This document shows positions 1 to 6,277 of a stretch of DNA of 7,673 nucleotides, piece after piece. The notes under the pieces are model-generated. The model did no database searches and was not told the origin of the DNA. It saw nothing but the letters and a program-made list of their open reading frames with translations. The stretch is from NCBI RefSeq assembly GCF_030230605.1, contig NZ_JASPDO010000044.1, positions 1 to 7,673 of the forward strand. The letters are read 5' to 3'. Position numbers and translations under genes: made by a program. The DNA comes from Brevibacterium sp. UMB1308A. GTDB taxonomy: Bacteria > Actinomycetota > Actinomycetes > Actinomycetales > Brevibacteriaceae. The stretch's first letter is position 1. The number at the start of each line of letters is the position of its first letter.

Positions 1-1
1 G

Positions 2-460
2 GCTAGGCACCCTGATTGCAGTGCCCCCTGGTGTGCCACACCTGCCAGAGTATGCGAAAAAGACCACATCGAACCGTTCAACCACGAAGACCCTGAAAAC
101 GGGGGATTGACGGTGATGGAGAATCTGCACCCGTTGTGTAAGCGACATCATCAGGAAAAAACCCAAAAACGACTCCGCGTAGACAAGATGGACGACGGTT
201 CCCTAGCGTGGGTGTTCCCACGGATTGGAGCCATGCTGGTCTACCCACCAGAATCACGGATCAACCAACTCCAGTACGAACGCTTACTCGAGTACTTCGA
301 CACCGGTAACCAAGACATCAGCCACACCATCAACCAATACCTAACAACCGAAAACGAAACCACGTGCCGCTCTGAACCCGGGACTGGTTATGGTGCAGGG
401 GAGGTATTCACTGGTGACACCCGCCCCTGGGAACCAAGCGAAGAACCACCACCATTCTGA
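2..460 (+). CDS. HNH endonuclease, DUF222/13E12-repeat type (C-terminal part, 5' end outside window)
   Basis: The frame is open from base 2, so the gene starts before the window; the TTG at 107 and ATG at 116 are internal. The visible 152 residues hold a complete HNH nuclease motif: a Cys-rich knuckle (C6, C11, C18, counted from base 2), the D21-H22 pair, N41 in an ENLHPLC segment with C46, and the terminal R48-H49-H50. The Cys residues probably bind structural zinc, and the His/Asn residues form the beta-beta-alpha metal finger. After it come about 60 residues of domain tail and a polar, Pro-rich end (EEPPPF), typical of the actinobacterial DUF222-HNH proteins related to the mycobacterial 13E12 repeats. 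Those proteins usually carry a DUF222 domain of some 250-300 residues upstream, which is not visible here. They often occur in many copies per genome; their role is poorly defined and nuclease activity is inferred from the motif only. No terminator is seen after the stop. Confidence 0.87.
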   Translation, partial: ARHPDCSAPWCATPARVCEKDHIEPFNHEDPENGGLTVMENLHPLCKRHHQEKTQKRLRVDKMDDGSLAWVFPRIGAMLVYPPESRINQLQYERLLEYFDTGNQDISHTINQYLTTENETTCRSEPGTGYGAGEVFTGDTRPWEPSEEPPPF

Positions 461-665
461 CCAGGACCACTCTGATTAGAGCCTTGCAAGCAGAACTCAC
501 CGACCGGGACCGTCGAAACCCGATCGCCCAAATCAATACAGCGCAATACGAGGCCGTTCTAGCTTGGGCCATTCTGGCTCTCGTGCCCCGGTTGGTTCAG
601 CTCGGCGTACTGAACAACAACGGAACGAGCAATCGTTGGAATAACAAGGACATCAAAGTGCCCTG

Positions 666-689
666 GCTTCATATACTGCTTCATATACT
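666..689 (+). repeat. 12-bp perfect tandem duplication containing TATACT
   Basis: The unit GCTTCATATACT occurs twice head to tail (666-677 and 678-689), followed by one more G. Each copy contains TATACT, close to the -10 consensus TATAAT and fitting the actinobacterial TANNNT pattern. The copies could therefore act as duplicated -10 elements for the thioesterase gene, whose start lies 113 bases beyond the second copy. No good -35 box stands at the expected distance from either copy, so promoter function is a guess; the repeat itself is certain. Confidence 0.9.
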
Positions 690-790
690 GGAAGCCACTG
701 GGCTAAACAGAATGAACCAGACCAGCGATGAAAGACTCGCAAGCAGCGCCAAAGCGCACGCAATATTCGACGCTTCAAACGAGGAACTCG

Positions 791-796
791 AAAGGA
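791..796 (+). promoter_or_regulatory. Ribosome-binding site of the thioesterase gene
   Basis: AAAGGA lies 6 bases before the ATG at 803. It selects this ATG over the in-frame ATG at 728, which would add 25 residues of unconserved, basic sequence and has no such site. Confidence 0.7.
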
Positions 797-802
797 AAAG
801 TA

Positions 803-1297
803 ATGACGCTCCCCACTTTCGACCAAGTCATGGAACTTCCCGCACACGCAGACCTACGCGTGCCAGAAGAGTGGATCGACCACAACGAACACATGAACAT
901 CCGTCACTACATCGACGTGGCATCACTGGCTTCGCTGGCCGTAATGGAAGAAGCCGGGTTCGACAGTACCTACCGCGAAGAAAACCGCCTCTCCCTCTTC
1001 ACTGTCGAACACCATCTGCGGTACTTAGCGGAAATGAGGCTCGGCGAGCGCCTCACCGGCCACGTGTACCCCGTCAAACTCGGAACAAAAGGCGTGCACC
1101 TCGTAGTGTTCGTTCTCGACCGCGAACGCGACAAACTTGCAATGGTATTTGAAACCGTGCTCCTCCACGTTGACATGGACAAACGTAAAGCCGTCGAAAT
1201 TCCCGCCCACATACAAGAAAAAGCCCTCCCACTGTTTGAGCAGGCCCAAAAACTCACCTGGTCGGCACCCCTGTGTGGCGTGATGGACGTTAAGTAG
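803..1297 (+). CDS. Hotdog-fold thioesterase (4HBT-like acyl-CoA thioesterase)
   Basis: This 164-residue protein has the single-hotdog-domain size. Residues 19-36 read as the typical active-site entry: a basic-hydrophobic strand, then W24-I25-D26-H27-N28-E29-H30-M31-N32 and Y36. The D-x-N-x-H-x-N pattern is where 4-hydroxybenzoyl-CoA thioesterase-type enzymes place the catalytic acid and the start of the long central helix. The helix (IDVASLASLAVMEEAGF) and strands carrying TVEHHLRYLAEMRLGERL and HLVVFVLDRE follow in the usual order. No signal peptide or membrane segment is present, so it is cytosolic. The likely reaction is hydrolysis of an acyl-CoA, substrate unknown; betainyl-CoA thioesterases of carnitine breakdown share the W-I-D-x-N-x-H-M-N signature, but no other carnitine gene is nearby. 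The start is ATG 803 with AAAGGA six bases upstream. The next gene begins 59 bases after its stop, probably from its own promoter. Confidence 0.85.
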   Translation: MTLPTFDQVMELPAHADLRVPEEWIDHNEHMNIRHYIDVASLASLAVMEEAGFDSTYREENRLSLFTVEHHLRYLAEMRLGERLTGHVYPVKLGTKGVHLVVFVLDRERDKLAMVFETVLLHVDMDKRKAVEIPAHIQEKALPLFEQAQKLTWSAPLCGVMDVK

Positions 1298-1323
1298 CAG
1301 TCGCCACAACACAGCAGTCACCA
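1296..1323 (+). repeat. Imperfect direct repeat (AGCAGTCRCCA x2) upstream of the DMT gene
   Basis: AGCAGTCGCCA (1296-1306) and AGCAGTCACCA (1313-1323) match at 10 of 11 positions with a 17-base period. The second copy ends where a -35 box would be for the TAAGAT at 1344, and that promoter has no good -35 sequence. A direct-repeat operator for a regulator is possible but unproven. Confidence 0.5.
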
Positions 1324-1343
1324 AACACTCAGGAACGCCCATT

Positions 1344-1349
1344 TAAGAT
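1344..1349 (+). promoter_or_regulatory. Candidate -10 element of a leaderless promoter for the DMT gene
   Basis: TAAGAT fits the TANNNT -10 pattern and ends 7 bases before the GTG at 1357, so transcription would begin at or next to the start codon. No Shine-Dalgarno sequence lies in front of that GTG. This combination is the usual sign of a leaderless actinobacterial gene. The -35 region is weak. Confidence 0.5.
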
Positions 1350-1356
1350 ATTCGTT

Positions 1357-2244
1357 GTGAATACCACTCCTATCGCACTGTGCCTCGCCGTCGTATCGGC
1401 CGTGGCGTTGGCATTCGGGGCGGTATTCCAACACCGAGGTGTCAACGAGTCCCATGCCACCGGCACCAAGTTCGGTGTCAAGTCATTCCTGGGAATGTTT
1501 AAAAACCGCACGTGGGTACTGGGAATGTCAATCACAGTAGTCGGGGTCATCTGCGGCACGGTGTCCCTGGCTCTTGCGGCGGTGATGGTCGTGCAACCGG
1601 TAGGCGCGATCTCACTCGTGATTTCAGTGCTCATTGCTCAACGAACGAGACACCTCAAACTCACGAAACGCATCATCGCCTCTGTCGCATGGTGCACCGT
1701 GGGCGTGGGACTTTTCGTGTTTATGTCGGCAATGGTGGCGAAACCTCACGTGCAGCAGGGTGCCGAGACACTGCCTCTTGCGTGGGCAACCGGCGTATCT
1801 ATCGCCGTCTTCACGTTAGTGAAGCTGGTCCTAAAAGCCCCACCCCAGTTGGTCTACGTCATTGCAGGCGGAATCCTGTTCGCGTGCGTTGCCACAAACA
1901 CCCATGTCGTCTCAGTGCAGTTTCTGACCTTTGGAATTGGCGGCATTACGTGGCTCAACGTCGCCGCCATTGTGTTAGCTGGACTCGCTGGATCCATTTT
2001 TGTCCAGTCTGCCTATGCATCGGGCCCTCCCGAACTCGTAATCGCGGGCCTCACCGTTATCGACCCCATCGTTGCAGTGTTCTTAGGGGCCGTGATTCTT
2101 GGAGAAGCAGCAGGTGCACCTGCGTGGGTCGTGGTCGTCATGAGCGTTATCGGGCTAAGCGCATGTGGAGCGGTTTTTGTACTATCCAAGTACCACCCTG
2201 ACGTGTTGCGACGCTCTGAACTGAAGGAACACCTCACAACGTAA
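1357..2244 (+). CDS. DMT-superfamily (EamA/NIPA-like) integral membrane transporter
   Basis: The 295-residue protein is hydrophobic almost throughout, with about nine or ten membrane segments. It begins with a helix ending in AFGAVFQHRGV, like the first helix of NIPA-type and related actinobacterial DMT proteins (A-x-G-x-x-x-Q). The stretch LALAAVMVVQPVGAISLVISVLIAQR is the characteristic second repeat element ('VQP' followed by a long helix and a basic stop). The second half repeats the pattern (SGPPELVIAGLTVIDPIVAVFLGAVILGE), as expected from the internal duplication of this superfamily, and the C-terminus is a short charged cytoplasmic tail. Substrate is unknown; magnesium, small metabolites and lipid-linked sugars have all been assigned to relatives. 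GTG at 1357 is chosen because the first helix would be lost with any later start; it looks leaderless. The glycosyltransferase gene follows after 63 bases on the same strand. Confidence 0.85.
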   Translation: MNTTPIALCLAVVSAVALAFGAVFQHRGVNESHATGTKFGVKSFLGMFKNRTWVLGMSITVVGVICGTVSLALAAVMVVQPVGAISLVISVLIAQRTRHLKLTKRIIASVAWCTVGVGLFVFMSAMVAKPHVQQGAETLPLAWATGVSIAVFTLVKLVLKAPPQLVYVIAGGILFACVATNTHVVSVQFLTFGIGGITWLNVAAIVLAGLAGSIFVQSAYASGPPELVIAGLTVIDPIVAVFLGAVILGEAAGAPAWVVVVMSVIGLSACGAVFVLSKYHPDVLRRSELKEHLTT

Positions 2245-2290
2245 AGTCATGTGGTACCGCATCTGTGGGCACTCACCTATATAAGTGATG

Positions 2291-2296
2291 TAGATT
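2291..2296 (+). promoter_or_regulatory. Possible -10 element for the glycosyltransferase-MFS pair
   Basis: TAGATT fits TANNNT and ends 11 bases before the ATG at 2308, which would leave a leader of only a few bases; no Shine-Dalgarno sequence is present there. An AT-rich TATATAAG block lies just upstream (2278-2285) and is an alternative. No clear -35 box is seen. Confidence 0.3.
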
Positions 2297-2307
2297 GAGA
2301 CCCGACC

Positions 2308-3516
2308 ATGACGACCGAACTGGGAGCGAAACTGAAAGAGCACCAAACAGCTTCTGAGCCCTTAACGATTTGTCTGGCCGCAGAGACCTATGCGCCTGAA
2401 GTGAACGGCGCAGCGGTTTTTGCGGAACGACTCGCCCATGGTTTAGCGAGCAGAGGTCACTCAGTTCATGTGATTTGTCCGTCACCTTCGGGGTATGAAC
2501 GAAGTGAACGCACAGGAGACGTGTGGGTGCACTACATCAGGTCCTGGCACTGGCCGTTGCACCCCACCTGGATGATCTGCATGCCGTGGTGGGTCAAACC
2601 AGCAGTGAAAAACCTCATCGACACAATCAAACCGGACGTCATCCACACACAAGCTCACTTTGTGATCGGCCGGTATGCGATCGCTGAAGCAACTGCCCGG
2701 AACATCCCACTGGTCGCCACTAACCACTTCATGCCCAACAACGTAGAGCCCTATGTTGCGGCACCGGACCCAGTCCTCGCTGCGGGCACCCGCCTGGCGT
2801 GGTGGGATCTGAAGAACCAGTTCGAACAAGCGGACTACCTCACCGTTCCCACCCAGTTAGCCGCCGATCTCCTCGCTGAAAACGGTTTCACCCGGCACGT
2901 CCGCCCAGTGTCCTGTGGGATCGACCTCTCAATGTTTTCACCCAAAGACAACCCCACAGAGGACCACCCTCCTTCAGTCTTGTTCGTTGGCCGCCTCTCA
3001 AGCGAAAAGCACATCGAGGACCTCCTAGCAGCAGTCGCCCGCACCTCACCGGAATTGAACCTCCACGCCACGATCATTGGGGCTGGCGAGCAGGAACACG
3101 CACTCAAACAACAGGCCCGCGACCTCGGTATCGCCGACCGTGTAAACGTGCCAGGCAAAGTCAGCCACGAACAGCTGGTACAGGCCTACCAGGACGCCAC
3201 TTTCTTCTGCATGCCTTCCACAGCGGAACTGCAGTCGATCGCGACCCTCGAAGCGTTGGCATCCGGCAAACCAGTTGTCCTCGCAGACGCGGTGGCCCTG
3301 CCCCACCTCGTGCGCCACGGCGAGAACGGCTACCTTTTCGAACCCCGAAACGTCGCCGAACTCGCAACCGCGTTTACCCGACTTGCCACGGCTGGCAAGG
3401 ACGACCTCGGCCGTATGAGCGAAGTCTCACAAGCGATTGCCCGCCAACACGACATCAGCCACACCGTGAGCACATTTGAAGACATCTACCGGGACGTCAT
3501 CGGACAAAAGTCATGA
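2308..3516 (+). CDS. GT4-family glycosyltransferase (GT-B fold)
   Basis: This 402-residue protein transfers a sugar from a nucleotide donor. The N-terminal Rossmann half starts near residue 20 with LTICLAAETYAPEVNGAA, the usual 'F/Y-x-P-x-x-x-G' acceptor-side loop, followed by FAERLAHGLASRGHSVHVIC and PDVIHTQAHFVIGRYA, then ATNHFMPNNVEPY. The C-terminal half has SVLFVGRLSSEKHIEDLLAA with R229 and K234, the donor-phosphate-binding pair, and the GT4 EX7E motif with E307 and E315, followed by ASGKPVV and the G-E-N-G-Y-L-F loop. The length is normal for GT4. There is no signal or membrane segment, so it probably works at the cytoplasmic face of the membrane. The THF/TNHFMP block recalls diacylglycerol glucosyl- or mannosyl-transferases, so a glycolipid product is possible, but donor and acceptor are not readable. 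Its stop overlaps the MFS start (ATGA), implying co-translation. Confidence 0.9.
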   Translation: MTTELGAKLKEHQTASEPLTICLAAETYAPEVNGAAVFAERLAHGLASRGHSVHVICPSPSGYERSERTGDVWVHYIRSWHWPLHPTWMICMPWWVKPAVKNLIDTIKPDVIHTQAHFVIGRYAIAEATARNIPLVATNHFMPNNVEPYVAAPDPVLAAGTRLAWWDLKNQFEQADYLTVPTQLAADLLAENGFTRHVRPVSCGIDLSMFSPKDNPTEDHPPSVLFVGRLSSEKHIEDLLAAVARTSPELNLHATIIGAGEQEHALKQQARDLGIADRVNVPGKVSHEQLVQAYQDATFFCMPSTAELQSIATLEALASGKPVVLADAVALPHLVRHGENGYLFEPRNVAELATAFTRLATAGKDDLGRMSEVSQAIARQHDISHTVSTFEDIYRDVIGQKS

Positions 3517-4922
3517 GCTCAGGTGAGATGACTCTTGAGCAACGCAGACTCCTGGGGGTCGCATTAGTTCCGTTGCTCGCGGCGTTGCTCAGCGTTTCGA
3601 TCGTCAACGTGGTGTTGCCGTCTGTGCAGTCCACAATCGGCGCTTCCAACGCAGCCCTTCAGTGGGTGCTGGCAGGCTACACGCTGGCGTTCGGTGTTTT
3701 TCTGGTACCGGCCGGCCGCGCAGGGGACGTCTACGGTCGAGGTCGTTTATTTATTGCCGGGTTAGTTCTGTTTGGTGCCGGGTCGCTGGTAGCGGGGCTG
3801 GCCCCAAACACATTGGTTTTGAACCTCGCGCGCGTTGGCATGGGACTGGGATCTGGGCTTATCAACCCGCAAACTGTCGGACTGATTCAACAGTTCTTCA
3901 CTGGTAAACAGCGCGGTGTTGCGTTCGGACTGTTCGGAGCGACAGTGGGAGTTTCGGTCGCAATTGGTCCCGTCTTGGGTGGTGTGCTGATCGCCTTGCT
4001 GGGCCCAGAGTGGGGTTGGCGAGCGTCATTCCTCATCAATGTGCCCATCGTGGTGTTTGCGATCATCTTGGCGTTCATGTGGTTCCCTAAAGGTGCGTGG
4101 CGCGCGCTCAGTACCGGTGTACCGGATGTTGATCCTGTTGGAACAGTGATTTTCACTCTGGCAATTCTGTTCGTCATGTTGCCGTTCCTGCAGCACGAAA
4201 GCGCTCTCACGTATCTGCTGCTACCTGTAGGTCTCATGCTGTTCGCCGTGTGGGCAATATGGGAACGTCACTATTCCACAAAGGGCCGCGAACCCATGGT
4301 GGATTTGGAACTGTTCCGCACCCCAAGTTTCGCGAACGGGACTCTATTGATCACGTTGCAATTCACTGGTGTGACGAGCGTGTGGGTGATCGTTGCAGTG
4401 TTCCTTCAGCAAGGGCACGACTTTTCAGCTTTCGAAGCCGGGATTCTCGGACTTCCAGCGGCTGTCGTGTCGATTTTCACGTCCCGGTGGGCAGGCTCAC
4501 GAGTCTTTACGTACGGTCGAAAGATGGTGGTCATGGGCATTGGGGTTGCGCTGGTTGGGCTCATCGGTACGGCGAGTATTGCGCTACTCAGTAACGCTTA
4601 TGACCTGAGCGTGTGGTGGATGATGGTTCCGCTCACACTTGTTGGCGGTGCTCAGGGCGTGGTGATCACTCCCAACCAAACACTTTCCTTGAATGATGTT
4701 CCCGTGGCATACGCAGGTTCTGCAGGCGGTGTCATTCAGGCCGGACAACGTTTGGGTACTGCGGTTGGAATCGCCAGTATCACCGGTGTCTTCTTTGGAT
4801 TTGAACAAGCTTTGGGGTGGGACGGAACTTTTGCTCTTTCATTTGCCGTCATTTCCCTGATTGTTGCACTGGCCGGATGTGTCGGAATATATGACACGGT
4901 GAAACAGCAAAAAGCACGTTAA
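3513..4922 (+). CDS. MFS transporter, DHA2-type (14-helix drug/proton antiporter family)
   Basis: The 469-residue membrane protein has about 14 predicted helices. MFS motif A lies at residues 67-78 (A-G-R-A-G-D72-V-Y-G-R76-G-R). Motif C, the antiporter signature in helix 5, lies at about 142-157 (GATVGVSVAIGPVLGG). Helix 1 ends in SIVNVVLPSVQ, which fits the DHA2 N/D-x-A/V-L-P pattern. The family exports drugs, dyes or lipids using the proton gradient; the substrate here is unknown. ATG 3513 overlaps the glycosyltransferase stop by 4 bases, favouring translational coupling and possibly export of something related to the transferase product. A competing start is TTG 3534 (Leu8), which has AGGTGA at 3521-3526, a good anti-SD match, at suitable spacing, whereas ATG 3513 has only a weak upstream purine run. 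ATG 3528 sits too close to that site. Confidence 0.9.
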   Translation: MSSGEMTLEQRRLLGVALVPLLAALLSVSIVNVVLPSVQSTIGASNAALQWVLAGYTLAFGVFLVPAGRAGDVYGRGRLFIAGLVLFGAGSLVAGLAPNTLVLNLARVGMGLGSGLINPQTVGLIQQFFTGKQRGVAFGLFGATVGVSVAIGPVLGGVLIALLGPEWGWRASFLINVPIVVFAIILAFMWFPKGAWRALSTGVPDVDPVGTVIFTLAILFVMLPFLQHESALTYLLLPVGLMLFAVWAIWERHYSTKGREPMVDLELFRTPSFANGTLLITLQFTGVTSVWVIVAVFLQQGHDFSAFEAGILGLPAAVVSIFTSRWAGSRVFTYGRKMVVMGIGVALVGLIGTASIALLSNAYDLSVWWMMVPLTLVGGAQGVVITPNQTLSLNDVPVAYAGSAGGVIQAGQRLGTAVGIASITGVFFGFEQALGWDGTFALSFAVISLIVALAGCVGIYDTVKQQKAR

Positions 4923-4941
4923 GTCATAACCTGTGGGACAA

Positions 4942-4947
4942 TATATA
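4942..4947 (+). promoter_or_regulatory. Possible -10 element for the EAL/DICT gene
   Basis: TATATA lies 20 bases after the MFS stop, within the AT-rich run ACAATATATACGG. It is the only -10-like sequence in the 114-base gap. The -35 position (about 4919-4924, TTAAGT) is a poor match to TTGACA. If used, the leader would be about 80 bases and would contain the inverted repeats at 4949-4982. Confidence 0.3.
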
Positions 4948-4948
4948 C

Positions 4949-4982
4949 GGTTCCCGCGGACAACGACCTCAGGAACCCCGCG
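4949..4982 (+). promoter_or_regulatory. Interlocked inverted repeats in the leader of the EAL/DICT gene
   Basis: GGTTCC (4949-4954) is complementary to GGAACC (4972-4977), and CGCGG (4955-4959) is complementary to CCGCG (4978-4982). The order is A-B-A'-B', so the helices are either mutually exclusive or form a pseudoknot. No T-run follows, so it does not look like a terminator for the MFS gene. It could be an RNA switch, a protein-binding palindrome or chance. Confidence 0.35.
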
Positions 4983-5024
4983 TCAAAGGCCCGCGCAAGT
5001 CCTACGCACTTAAGCGACACCGTG

Positions 5025-5030
5025 AGGAGA
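5025..5030 (+). promoter_or_regulatory. Ribosome-binding site that places the EAL/DICT start at TTG 5037
   Basis: AGGAGA lies 6 bases before TTG 5037. The longer reading from GTG 5022 would put this Shine-Dalgarno sequence inside the coding region as Arg-Arg, with nothing suitable upstream of the GTG. The TTG start is therefore preferred. Confidence 0.75.
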
Positions 5031-5036
5031 AGCACG

Positions 5037-6263
5037 TTGGATTCCGACGATCTCGAACATTTGATCCGACACGGGCTGATTGGAACTAAGTTCGAACCCG
5101 TTCATGACAACGCCACCGGATCGCCCGGTGGGTACGTGGTCGCCCCGTTTCGTCGTGACACTGATAACGACGACAGCGACCTCTTGCGTGAAGCGATCCA
5201 GCTGTCTGACCACACAGGTGACGTCGACTCATCAGTGCGGGGGATTGGACTTCGTGACGCTGAGAACATAGGCATCACGCAGAACACACGTCTTTTCTTC
5301 TCTGCTGAACCCGAATCCCTCGTCACGTTAGAAGAGCGTCCTGACTCTCACGCACGCTCGATGATCCTCATGCTTGATCACCGAAGCGTACGCGAAAACC
5401 CAGCCGCCGTGTTGCGTTCAATCCGGTCGGCTCGGCAAATGGGGTGGGGCGTTGGTATCCGCAACGTCGGGTTAGACCTGGAATCGCTATCGTTTATTCC
5501 GCTGATCAACCCGTCGGTTGTGTCTCTTCACCCGGACGTTCTGACGATTGATGACCGCTCATACCTTTCCAAACTCACGTGGCTCCTTCAATCCCACATC
5601 GAACGCACCTCGGGAGTCGTCTTTGCGCGCGGCGTGCAGAACGAACGCGACGTGGATCTGGCCGAGCAAATGGGAGTGCGACTCATCAGTGGCCCGTTCT
5701 TTGGACCCGGAACTGAAAAGCCCGAATCACTTGAAATGGCTGCTGAAGACTATTTGGCGGGGCACTACACGCGCAATAAGCAAGTGCAAGGGACCCCGCA
5801 CTCCATCAGTAAAGGTTTAGGACGCGACCCACTCATCACGTCGCAGGACCTCTTGTTAGAAGAGATCCGCGCACTCCTTGAACGTGCCAAACACGCCGGC
5901 CCGTCAGCGGTTGTTGTCACCGTGCACTCCTCTGAAGGGTGCTTGGACCCGTCGATCGGCGATTTAATCCGAAGTGTGTCTCCCGAGGTGGGAGTCATGG
6001 CTTCTGTGTCAGGCGAGTCGGTTGCGACCACCCTTTCGAACATTATGAATGGACCCCTAGACTCCTCGGACCCGCTTCGCGACGAGTACGCGGCTGTCGT
6101 CGTGAGCGCCGACTGGTCCGCGATGATCACAGCGCGCCCGTTGGCGCGTCCTGGAGCTGAGGGACGCACCGACTTTGAAACGTACTTCACCACCGACAGG
6201 TTCGCGTGTGTCGACGCTGCTCGCGCAGTTCTGAGCCGACTCGCCTCGCGCAGAAAAAAGTAG
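5037..6263 (+). CDS. Degenerate EAL domain fused to C-terminal DICT sensory domain
   Basis: This 408-residue soluble protein starts at TTG 5037. Residues about 6-240 follow the EAL (cyclic-di-GMP phosphodiesterase) fold: GTKFEPVHDNATGSPGGY (16-33) matches the 'YQPIVDLxTGxxxGxEAL' strand; LFFSAEPESL (86-95) matches 'LFINVSPxxL'; MGWGVGIRNVGLDLESLS (135-152) matches 'GxxxALDDFGxGxSSLS'; SLHPDVL (163-169) matches 'IKLDxxx'; FARGVQNERDVDLAEQMGVRLISGPFFG (196-223) matches 'AEGVExxxQxxxLxxLGxxxxQGYxFG'. Residues about 272-408 resemble the DICT domain, ending with DRFACVDAARAVLSRL, like its 'yDRelVxxAAraLxsR' end. The key EAL residues are replaced, so hydrolysis of cyclic-di-GMP is unlikely; ligand binding, partner binding or light/redox sensing through DICT are possibilities. 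No GGDEF, membrane or DNA-binding region is present. The gene converges with the tRNA gene, whose terminator overlaps its last codons. Confidence 0.8.
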   Translation: MDSDDLEHLIRHGLIGTKFEPVHDNATGSPGGYVVAPFRRDTDNDDSDLLREAIQLSDHTGDVDSSVRGIGLRDAENIGITQNTRLFFSAEPESLVTLEERPDSHARSMILMLDHRSVRENPAAVLRSIRSARQMGWGVGIRNVGLDLESLSFIPLINPSVVSLHPDVLTIDDRSYLSKLTWLLQSHIERTSGVVFARGVQNERDVDLAEQMGVRLISGPFFGPGTEKPESLEMAAEDYLAGHYTRNKQVQGTPHSISKGLGRDPLITSQDLLLEEIRALLERAKHAGPSAVVVTVHSSEGCLDPSIGDLIRSVSPEVGVMASVSGESVATTLSNIMNGPLDSSDPLRDEYAAVVVSADWSAMITARPLARPGAEGRTDFETYFTTDRFACVDAARAVLSRLASRRKK

Positions 6264-6277
6264 GCACAAAAAGTGCC
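6254..6277 (-). terminator. Intrinsic terminator of the tRNA gene, overlapping its 3' end
   Basis: On the - strand GGCAC (6277-6273), a TTTTT loop and GTGCC (6267-6263) form a 5-bp hairpin, followed by TAC and six T (6259-6254). The upstream arm is made of the last acceptor-stem bases and the discriminator base of the tRNA. The T-tract corresponds to the Lys-Lys codons at the end of the EAL/DICT gene on the opposite strand. The stem is short, but with the T-run the assignment is reasonable. Confidence 0.6.

Larger units (their letters stand above)
461..802. other. Gene-poor stretch between HNH gene and thioesterase
   Basis: About 340 bases without a gene I can support. One + frame is open from a TTG at 484 to 1152, but its second half overlaps the thioesterase gene out of frame and turns into Arg/Pro-rich sequence typical of a shadow frame. 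Its first 80 or so residues (LAWAILALVPRLVQLGV, then LHILLHIL) match no family I recognise, and no Shine-Dalgarno sequence precedes the TTG. It could be a decayed gene remnant or plain intergenic DNA. The stretch contains the 12-bp tandem duplication at 666-689 and, at its end, the thioesterase ribosome-binding site. Confidence 0.45.

Noticed and set aside
484..1152. Long open frame overlapping the thioesterase gene on the same strand
   Set aside because: The second half is out of frame with a clear thioesterase and is Arg/Pro-rich shadow sequence; there is no Shine-Dalgarno sequence and no family I recognise. Only the first 80 residues could be a remnant.
1512..2201. 229-residue open frame inside the DMT gene
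   Set aside because: It is rich in Arg, His, Cys and Trp, as expected for the shifted frame of a hydrophobic protein, and lacks any domain.
5037..6263. Active cyclic-di-GMP phosphodiesterase
   Set aside because: The metal-binding and catalytic residues of the EAL domain are replaced throughout.
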